Shown piece by piece: positions 1-7,334 of a DNA stretch of 9,920 nucleotides; the stretch's first letter is position 1; every line of letters starts with the position of its first letter. The stretch spans positions 1 to 9,920 of the forward strand of contig JABMNC010000075.1 of the NCBI GenBank assembly GCA_013205365.1. The letters run 5' to 3'. The notes beneath the pieces are model-generated. The model was not told where the DNA came from. It saw only the letters and a program-made list of their open reading frames with translations, and did no database searches. The translations under genes were made by a program, and so were the position numbers. This DNA comes from Cryomorphaceae bacterium. Lineage in GTDB: Bacteria; Bacteroidota; Bacteroidia; Flavobacteriales; Schleiferiaceae.

Positions 1-1476
1 CGTTAACTTCCACTCTCTATCCGTTTGGGCTAACTTCCATCCGCACTGTAAATCTTCACTGCCCCAATAGTAATCCGCCACGAGGCTGTCCTTAAGGTAA
101 AGTCCGCTTCCTAATACAAAGGCCTTACCCGCCGAAAGAGGATTCCCCGACATGCTCGGCCAGATTAGCGAATCCTGAATGGCGCCAACATGAGCAATGG
201 TTATTTGGCCTGCTGCATTCGCCCAAAGACTGTCGCCAGACTGGGCCCAATAAACGTAGGGCGCGAGTCCGAGGTTAAAAGCTACAGCGGAATCGTAGGC
301 AAGCGTGCCGCCTACACCGCCAAGGCGAATCCTCAATTGGATTTCAGCTCGGCTCACCGACGGGTAATCGGCCTCAAGCACCCACAAACCGGTTTCGATA
401 TCGTTTACGAGCACCCGTCCGCTGGGCAGGTAGGGATAGGCACCCCAGGCTCCGTTGTATCCACCACCCACAAAATTGGGCGAGGTGTCGTAGTAGGCCG
501 CTAGCACGGGAAGGTCGGGAAACTCCACGTCGAGCACATGGCAGCCAAAAGTATAGTACGAGGTAACCAGGTGATTGCCTTCCACATGCGCATTGTGGGG
601 AATCACGCCGCTACCCGACTGCGGTCTGTTGCGGAATCGCTCGCTGACATTGCTCAAATCATTGACGTCGTAGGCGGCCACAAAACCGTTGGTCACCTCG
701 TCGGTGGTATAGAGCGTGTTACCGTCGTCGGAGAGCCAGCAATTGTGGGCAAAACTGTTGGGCGTTGCAAACCGGCCAAAGGTCAAGGGTTGGCTGGGGA
801 GTGCGACGCCAATCACTTGAATATCTTCCCAGAGCGCAGCGCCGTAAAGGGTATCATTGCGGGCGTATCCGTCGTGCAGGTAGTAGGTGGAGTAGTTTCC
901 TAAAACGACCGGATTCCACGGATCGGTCGCTACATCAATAATAACCGCACCTCCACCTTGGACGTTGGAACCAAATGCGTAGAGTTTGCCGTACTCATCC
1001 ACCCAAAGATTGTGCGCTCGACGCAGTGTATCCACTCCGCCCGCAGAGAGCGAAACCGGAAGACGCACATACTTGTAGGTCAGGCTGTCAAGATTTATAA
1101 TCATGAGTCCGTTGGTCTCCGTGGTTCCGGTCGGGTGATCGTGCACGGCGTAGGCGAAATTCCCCCAGGTTTTAATGTCCCGCCAAACCGAGAGCACACC
1201 GGGAACCCATAGCTTATTCAATAGACCAAGGCTCGGATTAGTGACATCGACCACCATTACGCCCTTTCTGTTGCCCACCAAGGCGTACTCTTTATTGCTG
1301 GCGGAATCGCTATAGCCCCAGATGTCGTTGTTCAAGGGTGAGGCGCCCAAAGGACCCCATTGGGTTACCGGATAATGGGCAACCTTGCGCATATTAAGGC
1401 TGTCGTTGCTCGGCTGGGCTAAAACAGCAGCGGAGGACAGCAGACCAATAAGCATCAGGAATGTGCGCTTTATCAT
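1..1476 (-). CDS. Secreted choice-of-anchor B family (LVIVD-type) beta-propeller protein, partial at its C-terminus
   Basis: The frame is open from ATG at 1476-1474 to base 1 with no stop (492 codons seen; the C-terminus is outside). Residues 1-20 form a signal peptide (MIKRTFLMLIGLLSSAAVLA), probably cut before Q21. Residues about 30-370 resemble the choice-of-anchor B / LVIVD propeller family: DIWGYSD near 51-57, EYALVGNRKGVMVVDVTNP near 63-81, and repeated blades ending in 'VxDV' or 'VIID' strands. His-Asn or His-Asp pairs recur about every 45 residues (H114, H155, H201, H244, H294). Residues 373-492 are a beta-rich region I cannot assign. In Bacteroidota such proteins often end in a type IX secretion sorting domain, but that part is not visible. 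The start lies 2 bases after the parC stop (TAAGCATG), so translation may be coupled. Substrate and role are unknown. Family assignment is from remembered motifs. Confidence 0.85.
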   Translation of the reverse strand, partial: MIKRTFLMLIGLLSSAAVLAQPSNDSLNMRKVAHYPVTQWGPLGASPLNNDIWGYSDSASNKEYALVGNRKGVMVVDVTNPSLGLLNKLWVPGVLSVWRDIKTWGNFAYAVHDHPTGTTETNGLMIINLDSLTYKYVRLPVSLSAGGVDTLRRAHNLWVDEYGKLYAFGSNVQGGGAVIIDVATDPWNPVVLGNYSTYYLHDGYARNDTLYGAALWEDIQVIGVALPSQPLTFGRFATPNSFAHNCWLSDDGNTLYTTDEVTNGFVAAYDVNDLSNVSERFRNRPQSGSGVIPHNAHVEGNHLVTSYYTFGCHVLDVEFPDLPVLAAYYDTSPNFVGGGYNGAWGAYPYLPSGRVLVNDIETGLWVLEADYPSVSRAEIQLRIRLGGVGGTLAYDSAVAFNLGLAPYVYWAQSGDSLWANAAGQITIAHVGAIQDSLIWPSMSGNPLSAGKAFVLGSGLYLKDSLVADYYWGSEDLQCGWKLAQTDREWKLT

Positions 1477-1478
1477 GC

Positions 1479-4223
1479 TTAAAAATTAAGGGTTATTTGA
1501 CCGTCTTCAGAAGCATCGACGTCTGTATTGGGCGCCGGATCTTCCTCGGAAGAAGCGGGACCCTGCGAGGGAATCGACCATTCCACGGTGGTTCCCGGCT
1601 CGAGGTCAGGGCTTGGAATGCCGCTCAGAGCGGGTTCTGTCGCGTCTAGTACGACAGCCTCTAAAGGTTCGGGGGCTTTGGGTGCATCGACTTCGGCTGA
1701 AACGAGCCTCACATTGAGCACGGGGGAGGCATGGAGCATATTACCAACCGCCTTCCAACCTTTGACCGCTATGAAATTCTCGAGTACAAGGGTTTCGTCC
1801 TCGCGTTCTCGCCCCTTAATCTTTCGAAACTGAATGTTCACGGTGCTTCGGTCAGCCGCGGTAATAATGTGCAGCAGCGACTTCGGATGCTCGGTAATGA
1901 AGCACTCCCAACCGTCGCCCTTGGGTTCGAGCTCAAAACGCTTTACCATGAACCGCTCCTTAACCCCGTCGAAGTAGACGACCGAAACCGGGCGATGCGC
2001 ATCCCAGCGCTCAAAGAAGAAGGGCATTTCGTTAAAATGAAGCTGAAGCTCTGGGGTTACAATGCGGTAGTTTCCCTTTGCGTCGACCTCGAGAAGCTTG
2101 TCTTCTCCCCTAAAACGACCCAGCGAGCGCCCGCGACCTTGGTTGTTGAGCTTGAGCACCGTCTCGTCAAACCAAATTTCACGGGCAGCAAGCGTACTAA
2201 CCCCTTCGCTCTTTAGCTCCACCTTTTTAATAGTAGCCTTGCTGACGATATTGCCCCTAGCGGCCCGCCCGCGCACGGCGAGCGACGAGAAATCAAAGTC
2301 AAACCGAAGTTTTTTGAGCGAGGGGACCGCGCGCAGGTGCACGGTTACCACCTCAGCCTCGCCATTGGGGTTCACACTGAAATAGAGGACCTCAGAACCC
2401 TTGGTTCCCTGAGTGAGGGGATACTCTTTATCGCGGGTCACACCACTAATCGGGAAGCGCTTGGCATAAGCCGCTCCGCGCGCGCCGTCGCGGTAAATGA
2501 TGTTGTAGATGGTGCGCTCATCGCCCTTCTTGAACACCGACACGTGAACGATGTCGGTTCCGACAAACTTTTTATCGCCGACTTTGGTGACCAGCATGGT
2601 TCCGTCGCCTCGAATCACGACCACGTCATCAATGTCGGCGCAGTCGCCCACAAACTCATCCTTGCGCAAGGCCGTGCCCACAAAACCCTCCACCCGGTTG
2701 ACGTAGAGCTTGGCGTTGGCAATGGCAACCTGGGTGGCCACTACCTGCTCAAAACCTCGCAGCTCGGTCTTGCGCTCGCGGCCTTGGCCGTACTTTTTCT
2801 TCAAGTTTTTAAAGAACTCTACTGCGTAATCAATCAGATTATCAAGATGATGCCTAATCTCTGCTATCTGCCCTTCAAGGCTTAGAAGGTTGTCGTCAGC
2901 CTTGGCCGCATCAAACTTCGAAATGCGCTTGATGCGAATCTCCGTCAGACGCACAATGTCCTCATCGGTGACATCGCGCAGCAGGTGCTTGGTATGCGGA
3001 GCCAGTCCCACGCGAATATTTTCCATGACCGCCTCCCAGGTCTCAGCCTCTTCGATGTCGCGGTAAATGCGGTGCTCAATGAAAATCTTCTCGAGGCTTG
3101 CAAAATGCCACTGCTCCTGAAGTTCATTGAGCTTGAGCTCCAGCTCGGCCCTGAGTACCTCCACCGTACTGTCGGTCGAGCGCCGCAGCATGTCGCGAAC
3201 CCCCATAAAAACCGGCTTCTCGTCTACAATAACACAGGCCATGGTGCTAACCGAAGACTCGCAGGCCGTGAAGGCATAAAGGGCATCCACCATCTGGTCC
3301 GGCGAAACACCAGGGAGCAGTTGGATCACAATTTCTACATGCTCCGCCGTGTTGTCCTCAATTTTCTTGATTTTGATCTTGCCTTTGTCGTTGGCCTTGA
3401 TCACGGATTCAATGAGCGAAGTAGTTGTTGTTCCAAAGGGTATCTCCCTTATTATCAATGTTTTTTTATCTTCAACTTCAATCTTGGCACGAACCCTTAC
3501 CCGCCCGCCACGCTCGCCGTCTAGGTAGGCGCTCACGTCGGCAATTCCGCCCGTAGGAAAGTCCGGATAAATTTGAAAGCTCCGGCCGCGAAGGTGTGCC
3601 ACCGATGCGTCGATAAGCTCTACAAAGTTGTGCGGCAGAATTTTGGTACTCAAACCCACGGCGATTCCCTCCACTCCCTGAGCCAACAGCAGCGGGAACT
3701 TCACGGGCAAGAACACCGGTTCCTTGCTTCGGCCGTCGTAGCTGGCGAGGTATTGGGTTATTTTGGGCGCAAAGGCCACGTCGAGGGCAAACTTGCTCAG
3801 GCGCGCTTCAATGTAGCGGGAGGCGGCCGCACTGTCGCCGGTGTAGATGTTTCCCCAGTTTCCTTGAGTGTCGATCAGCAGGTTCTTTTGCCCCAGCTGC
3901 ACAAGAGCATCGCCGATTGAAGCGTCTCCGTGCGGATGGTACTTCATGGTCTGGCCAATGACGTTGGCCACCTTGTGAAAGCGACCGTCCTCCATTTCAT
4001 AAAGAGCGTGCATCAAGCGCCGCTGAACGGGCTTTAGTCCGTCTTCAAGAGCGGGGACCGCCCGCTCAAGAATAACGTAGCTCGCGTACTCCAAAAAATA
4101 CTCGCGATACATGCCCCGCACCCGAGACTCCACCGGCTTAATCACCTCGGCCTCGCGCGCAGCATCTTCTGGAACATTCTCCAAAAATGACTCGTCCATT
4201 GGGTTAGTATCCTGGTCAGACAT
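1479..4223 (-). CDS. parC: DNA topoisomerase IV subunit A (ParC), Bacteroidota type
   Basis: This is the DNA-cleaving subunit of topoisomerase IV (A2B2 with ParE), which decatenates daughter chromosomes in the cytoplasm. At 914 residues it is longer than the roughly 750 of E. coli ParC. Visible in order: the winged-helix cleavage domain with PALEDGLKPVQRRLMHALYEM (57-77), the quinolone-region motif KYHPHGDASIGDALVQLGQ (94-112), and the catalytic tyrosine Y137 with R136 in SRYIEARL. Then come tower and C-gate coiled-coil regions (about 200-490) with many charged helices, and a beta-pinwheel C-terminal domain (about 495-825) without the GyrA-box, which fits ParC rather than GyrA. An acidic, proline-rich tail (about 845-907) ends in GQITLNF. 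The start ATG overlaps the parE stop by 8 bases (ATGTCTGA). M9 is a possible alternative start. ParC rather than GyrA is also supported by the adjacent ParE-type partner. Confidence 0.96.
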   Translation of the reverse strand: MSDQDTNPMDESFLENVPEDAAREAEVIKPVESRVRGMYREYFLEYASYVILERAVPALEDGLKPVQRRLMHALYEMEDGRFHKVANVIGQTMKYHPHGDASIGDALVQLGQKNLLIDTQGNWGNIYTGDSAAASRYIEARLSKFALDVAFAPKITQYLASYDGRSKEPVFLPVKFPLLLAQGVEGIAVGLSTKILPHNFVELIDASVAHLRGRSFQIYPDFPTGGIADVSAYLDGERGGRVRVRAKIEVEDKKTLIIREIPFGTTTTSLIESVIKANDKGKIKIKKIEDNTAEHVEIVIQLLPGVSPDQMVDALYAFTACESSVSTMACVIVDEKPVFMGVRDMLRRSTDSTVEVLRAELELKLNELQEQWHFASLEKIFIEHRIYRDIEEAETWEAVMENIRVGLAPHTKHLLRDVTDEDIVRLTEIRIKRISKFDAAKADDNLLSLEGQIAEIRHHLDNLIDYAVEFFKNLKKKYGQGRERKTELRGFEQVVATQVAIANAKLYVNRVEGFVGTALRKDEFVGDCADIDDVVVIRGDGTMLVTKVGDKKFVGTDIVHVSVFKKGDERTIYNIIYRDGARGAAYAKRFPISGVTRDKEYPLTQGTKGSEVLYFSVNPNGEAEVVTVHLRAVPSLKKLRFDFDFSSLAVRGRAARGNIVSKATIKKVELKSEGVSTLAAREIWFDETVLKLNNQGRGRSLGRFRGEDKLLEVDAKGNYRIVTPELQLHFNEMPFFFERWDAHRPVSVVYFDGVKERFMVKRFELEPKGDGWECFITEHPKSLLHIITAADRSTVNIQFRKIKGREREDETLVLENFIAVKGWKAVGNMLHASPVLNVRLVSAEVDAPKAPEPLEAVVLDATEPALSGIPSPDLEPGTTVEWSIPSQGPASSEEDPAPNTDVDASEDGQITLNF

Positions 4224-6066
4224 TGCTCGGGTCGTCTTTATCGATTTTGAGGTGGTCTATGATGAACTCCTGGCGCTCGGGGGTATTCTTGCCCATATAA
4301 AACTCCAAGAGCTGCTCGATCTGCTCCTTGCCAAGCATCACCGGCTCGAGGCGAATGTCTGCATTGATGAACATCTTGAACTCCCCGGGGGAGATTTCGC
4401 CCAAACCCTTAAACCGAGTAATCTCGGGCTTGGAACCCAAAGCTTCCACGGCCGCACGCTTCTCTCCCTCGTCGTAGCAATAAATGGTCTTTTGCTTGTT
4501 GCGGACCCTGAAAAGGGGCGTCTGCAAAATATAGAGGTGCCCTTCTTGCACAAGCTCTGGGAAAAACTGCAAAAAAAAGGTAATCAGCAGAAGGCGTATG
4601 TGCATTCCGTCCACGTCGGCATCGGTTGCTATGACTACATTGTTGTAGCGAAGCTCCTCCAGACCGTCTTCGATGTTGAGTGCTGCCTGCAAAAGATTGA
4701 ATTCCTCGTTTTCATAAACCACTTTTTTGGTCAAGCCATAGCAGTTCAGGGGTTTGCCCTTGAGGCTAAATACCGCTTGGGTTTGCACGTCTCGCGAGGC
4801 CGTGATGGACCCCGAAGCAGAATCGCCTTCGGTAATAAAAAGCGTCGTCTCCAGCCGTCGATCGTGCTTGATGTCGCTGTAGTGCACCTTGCAGTCGCGA
4901 AGCTTTCGGTTGTGCAGGTTGGACTTCTTGGCGCGTTCTCGTGCTAGCTTTTGAATTCCAGCAAGGTCCTTTCGCTCGCGCTCGGCACGCAAAATCTTTT
5001 TCTGAATGGCGTCGGCCACGTCCTGGTTGCGGTGCAGAAAATTATCGAGCTCGGTTTTTAAGAAATCAAGAATAAAAGCGCGCACCGAGGGACCATCCGG
5101 GCCCATGTCTTGGCTGCCAAGCTTGGTCTTAGTCTGCGACTCAAAAACGGGTTCAATTACCTTAATGCTGACCGCCCCAATCACGCTTTGGCGAATGTCT
5201 GCAGCATCGTAATTCTTATTAAAGTAATTGCGCAAAACCGTCACCAAGGCCTCTCGGAAGGCGCCATGATGGGTACCGCCCTGGGTGGTATGCTGGCCGT
5301 TGACAAAGGAATAGTACTGCTCGCTTTGGCTTCGCTCCGCATGGGTAAGGGCAACCTCGATGTCTTCGCCGCGCAGGTGAATAATCTCGTGCATCACCTC
5401 GCTGCTCAGGTTGTTGGCCAAAAGATCCTTTAGTCCATTCTCCGAATAAAACTTCTCGCCATTTAGGTAAATCGTGAGGCCAGGATTCAGGTAGACGTAG
5501 TTCCATACCATCCGCTCGACGTACTCCATCTGAAAACGGTAGTTGCTAAAAATGGACGCGTCGGGGGTAAACACCACCTTGGTACCCTGCCGCGCGGAAC
5601 TGGGTTCAACTTGGCCCTCTGAACCAAAAATGCCCTGAGAAAAACTAGCCGACTTGGACTGTCCGTCTCGAAAGGCCTGGACCATAAAATCCGACGACAG
5701 GGCGTTGACTGCCTTGGTACCCACCCCATTCAAACCGACTGACTTTTTGAAAGCCTTTGAGTCGTACTTGGCGCCGGTATTCATCTTAGAAACCACGTCA
5801 ACCAACTTGCCGAGTGGAATACCACGGCCGAAGTCACGCACCGTCACCGAACCATTTTGTACACCAACCTCGATGGTACGGCCGCCGCCCATTACGAACT
5901 CGTCGACCGAGTTATCGACAACTTCCTTAATTAAAATATAAATTCCATCGTCTGGGCTGCTCCCGTCGCCCAATTTGCCGATATACATACCCGGCCTAAG
6001 ACGGATGTGTTCCTGCCATTCAAGGCTGCGAATGTTGTCTTCGTTGTAGAGTACGGCTTCGGTCAT
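4216..6066 (-). CDS. parE: DNA topoisomerase IV subunit B (ParE)
   Basis: This is the ATPase subunit that drives strand passage by topoisomerase IV; it partners with ParC, encoded immediately after it. With the start at 6066 it has 616 residues, normal for Bacteroidota ParE. GHKL ATPase motifs: E48 and N52 in KEVVDNSVDE, DFGRGIP (78-84), the ATP-lid glycines GLNGVGTKAVNALS (111-124), QGGTHHGAF (262-270), and QTKTKL (311-316), whose Q311 and K313 match the GyrB ATP-contact pair. The TOPRIM domain has EGDSASGS with E413, and DADVDG with D482, D484 and D486. KGLGE is at 553-557. The opening YNEDNIRSLEWQEHIRLRPGMYIG is ParE-like rather than GyrB-like. The open frame extends to an upstream ATG at 6129, adding 21 residues (MKTPLASAGF...). 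I prefer 6066 because the remembered family start is a short leader before YNED, but no ribosome-binding site decides it. Confidence 0.96.
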   Translation of the reverse strand: MTEAVLYNEDNIRSLEWQEHIRLRPGMYIGKLGDGSSPDDGIYILIKEVVDNSVDEFVMGGGRTIEVGVQNGSVTVRDFGRGIPLGKLVDVVSKMNTGAKYDSKAFKKSVGLNGVGTKAVNALSSDFMVQAFRDGQSKSASFSQGIFGSEGQVEPSSARQGTKVVFTPDASIFSNYRFQMEYVERMVWNYVYLNPGLTIYLNGEKFYSENGLKDLLANNLSSEVMHEIIHLRGEDIEVALTHAERSQSEQYYSFVNGQHTTQGGTHHGAFREALVTVLRNYFNKNYDAADIRQSVIGAVSIKVIEPVFESQTKTKLGSQDMGPDGPSVRAFILDFLKTELDNFLHRNQDVADAIQKKILRAERERKDLAGIQKLARERAKKSNLHNRKLRDCKVHYSDIKHDRRLETTLFITEGDSASGSITASRDVQTQAVFSLKGKPLNCYGLTKKVVYENEEFNLLQAALNIEDGLEELRYNNVVIATDADVDGMHIRLLLITFFLQFFPELVQEGHLYILQTPLFRVRNKQKTIYCYDEGEKRAAVEALGSKPEITRFKGLGEISPGEFKMFINADIRLEPVMLGKEQIEQLLEFYMGKNTPERQEFIIDHLKIDKDDPSNV

Positions 6067-6115
6067 GCTAACGTGCGAATCTAGCAAAAAGCCTCGTGTA
6101 AAACCCGCGCTAGCA

Positions 6116-6143
6116 AGGGGAGTTTTCAACAGAATAATCCCCT
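6116..6143. repeat. Short inverted repeat in the ychF-parE gap
   Basis: AGGGGA (6116-6121) and TCCCCT (6138-6143) are perfect 6-base arms around a 16-base loop. There is no run of T after either arm, so this is not a convincing intrinsic terminator. If the promoter candidate at 6152-6159 is real, the hairpin would sit at the 5' end of the parE transcript. The stem is short and could be chance. Confidence 0.3.
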
Positions 6144-6151
6144 ACTGGCCG

Positions 6152-6159
6152 CAAAGACT
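6152..6159 (-). promoter_or_regulatory. Possible -7 promoter element for parE-parC
   Basis: The minus strand reads AGTCTTTG followed by CGGCC. It keeps the TTTG of the Bacteroidota -7 consensus TAnnTTTG but not the leading TA. A loose -33 candidate, TTTCG, lies 18 bases upstream on the minus strand, inside the 3' end of ychF. The decamer CTTTGCGGCC here is identical to that at the better ychF promoter. A transcript starting near 6145 would have either a leader of about 80 bases to the start at 6066 or one of about 16 bases to the alternative start at 6129. parE could also be read through from ychF. Confidence 0.35.
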
Positions 6160-6164
6160 TCAAT

Positions 6165-7256
6165 CTAGACGTTAAATCGAAAGTGCAGCACGTCCCCGTC
6201 CTTCACGCAGTAGTCGCGGCCCTCCACGCGCAGCCGACCTGCTTCGCGGCAAGCAGCCTCCGTGCGGAACTTGATGTAGTCGTCGTAGCCAATCACCTCG
6301 GCGCGAATGAAGCCCTTCTCAAAATCGCTGTGGATGACCCCTGCGGCCTGCGGGGCAGTGGCTCCGCGCGGAATAGTCCAGGCCCGGACCTCCTTGACTC
6401 CGGCGGTAAAGTAGGTATCTAACTGCAAGAGGTTAAAGGCTTCGCGAATCAAGCGGTTGACCCCAGGCTCCTCGAGCCCCAGGTCGTCGAGGAACATGCG
6501 GCGCTCTTCATAGGTCTCGAGTTCGGCAATGTCTGCCTCGGTGGCCGCAGCCAAATGAAGCAGCCCTGCCCCCTCTTCGGCCGCCATGACCCTAACCTTC
6601 TCGACCCACGCATTGCCGTCTTTCGCCGAAGCTTCGTCCACATTGCACACATACATTATGGGCTTATCGGTAAGGAGCTGGTAGTCGTCGATCCATTCTG
6701 ATTCTTCGCTGCTGCGCTCAAAGCCACGAACCGACTTACCCTGCTCGATGTGCTTCTTGAGTCGTTCGCCCATCTCTACCTCTCGCCCACCCTCTCGGGC
6801 TCCGCTCTTGGCGGCCTTGCGGGCACGGTCTATACGCTTTTCAAGGGTTTCAAGGTCCTTGAGCTGCAGCTCAAAATCTATAGTTTCTTTGTCGCGAAGC
6901 GGATTCACCGTACCGTCCACGTGCACGATGTTGTCGTTCTCAAAGCAGCGCAGCACGTGCAATAAAGCATTGCACTCACGGATGTTGCCCAAAAACTGAT
7001 TGCCCAGACCTTCTCCCTTGCTGGCTCCTTTGACCAGGCCTGCAATGTCTACAATCTCCACCGTGGCGGGAACCACGCGCTCGGGATTCACGATCTCGGC
7101 AAGGGCAGCCGTGCGCGGGTCGGGAACGTTCACTGTGCCTATGTTGGGCTCAATGGTGCAAAATGGAAAGTTTGCAGCATGGGCTTTGGCGTTGCTCAAG
7201 CAGTTGAATAATGTCGACTTGCCGACATTGGGCAGTCCTACGATTCCGACCTTCAT
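6165..7256 (-). CDS. ychF: Redox-regulated ATPase YchF (OLA1 family, Obg-related P-loop protein)
   Basis: YchF is a universally conserved TRAFAC-class P-loop protein that binds ribosomes and prefers ATP over GTP; it has been tied to stress response and translation quality. The length of 363 residues is the family norm. Motifs: G1 GLPNVGKST (7-15), the switch region around T34 in FCTIEPNIG, G3 DIAGL (70-74) followed by the glycine-rich VKGASKGEGLGNQFL, and NVDE (205-208) at the G4 position in place of the NKxD of true GTPases, which is the family hallmark explaining loss of GTP specificity. A coiled-coil/helical insert is at about 120-185 and a TGS domain at about 279-363 (DTYFTAGVKEVRAW at 280-293, then GVIHSDFEKGFIRAEV). 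The start ATG at 7256 gives the canonical MKVGIVGLPNVGKS. It is read divergently from the transketolase operon and ends 98 bases before the preferred parE start. No defect is visible. Confidence 0.97.
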   Translation of the reverse strand: MKVGIVGLPNVGKSTLFNCLSNAKAHAANFPFCTIEPNIGTVNVPDPRTAALAEIVNPERVVPATVEIVDIAGLVKGASKGEGLGNQFLGNIRECNALLHVLRCFENDNIVHVDGTVNPLRDKETIDFELQLKDLETLEKRIDRARKAAKSGAREGGREVEMGERLKKHIEQGKSVRGFERSSEESEWIDDYQLLTDKPIMYVCNVDEASAKDGNAWVEKVRVMAAEEGAGLLHLAAATEADIAELETYEERRMFLDDLGLEEPGVNRLIREAFNLLQLDTYFTAGVKEVRAWTIPRGATAPQAAGVIHSDFEKGFIRAEVIGYDDYIKFRTEAACREAGRLRVEGRDYCVKDGDVLHFRFNV

Positions 7257-7286
7257 AACTCGTTAATTACTTATGTTTTTGGGCCG

Positions 7287-7294
7287 CAAAGGTA
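7287..7294 (-). promoter_or_regulatory. -7 promoter element for ychF (TACCTTTG)
   Basis: The minus strand reads TACCTTTG, an exact match to the Bacteroidota -7 consensus TAnnTTTG, followed by CGGCCC. It would start transcription near 7280, giving a leader of about 25 bases to the ychF ATG. I see no good -33 TTG element at the expected distance of about 19 bases, so only the -7 half is supported. Confidence 0.6.
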
Positions 7295-7309
7295 GCCGAT
7301 TAATGGCCG

Positions 7310-7317
7310 TACTTTTA
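7310..7317 (+). promoter_or_regulatory. Possible -7 promoter element for the transketolase operon (TACTTTTA)
   Basis: TACTTTTA differs from TAnnTTTG only in the last base and lies 18 bases before the ATG at 7335, which would allow a short leader. No -33 element is evident at about 19 bases upstream; a TTTG at 7278-7281 is too far away. If real, it is back to back with the ychF promoter, and the two would compete within 78 bases. Confidence 0.35.
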
Positions 7318-7334
7318 CGTGAAATCCTCTGCTG

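Noticed and set aside
190..1212. Several plus-strand open frames of 84-121 codons in the first 1.2 kb
   Set aside because: They are shadows of the minus-strand propeller gene, which is open through the left edge and has a signal peptide and family motifs.
4111..4947. 278-codon open frame on the plus strand across the parC-parE junction
   Set aside because: It lies wholly antisense to two strongly motif-supported genes, has no recognisable domain, and its sequence mirrors their codons. Long antisense frames arise easily from the codon bias here.
6081..6116. Direct repeat CTAGCAA at 6081-6087 and 6110-6116
   Set aside because: Only 7 bases in two copies; it could be a chance match, and no third copy or regulator context supports it.
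6116..6143. Intrinsic terminator between ychF and parE
   Set aside because: The 6-base stem has a 16-base loop and no U-tract in either direction, so termination is not supported.
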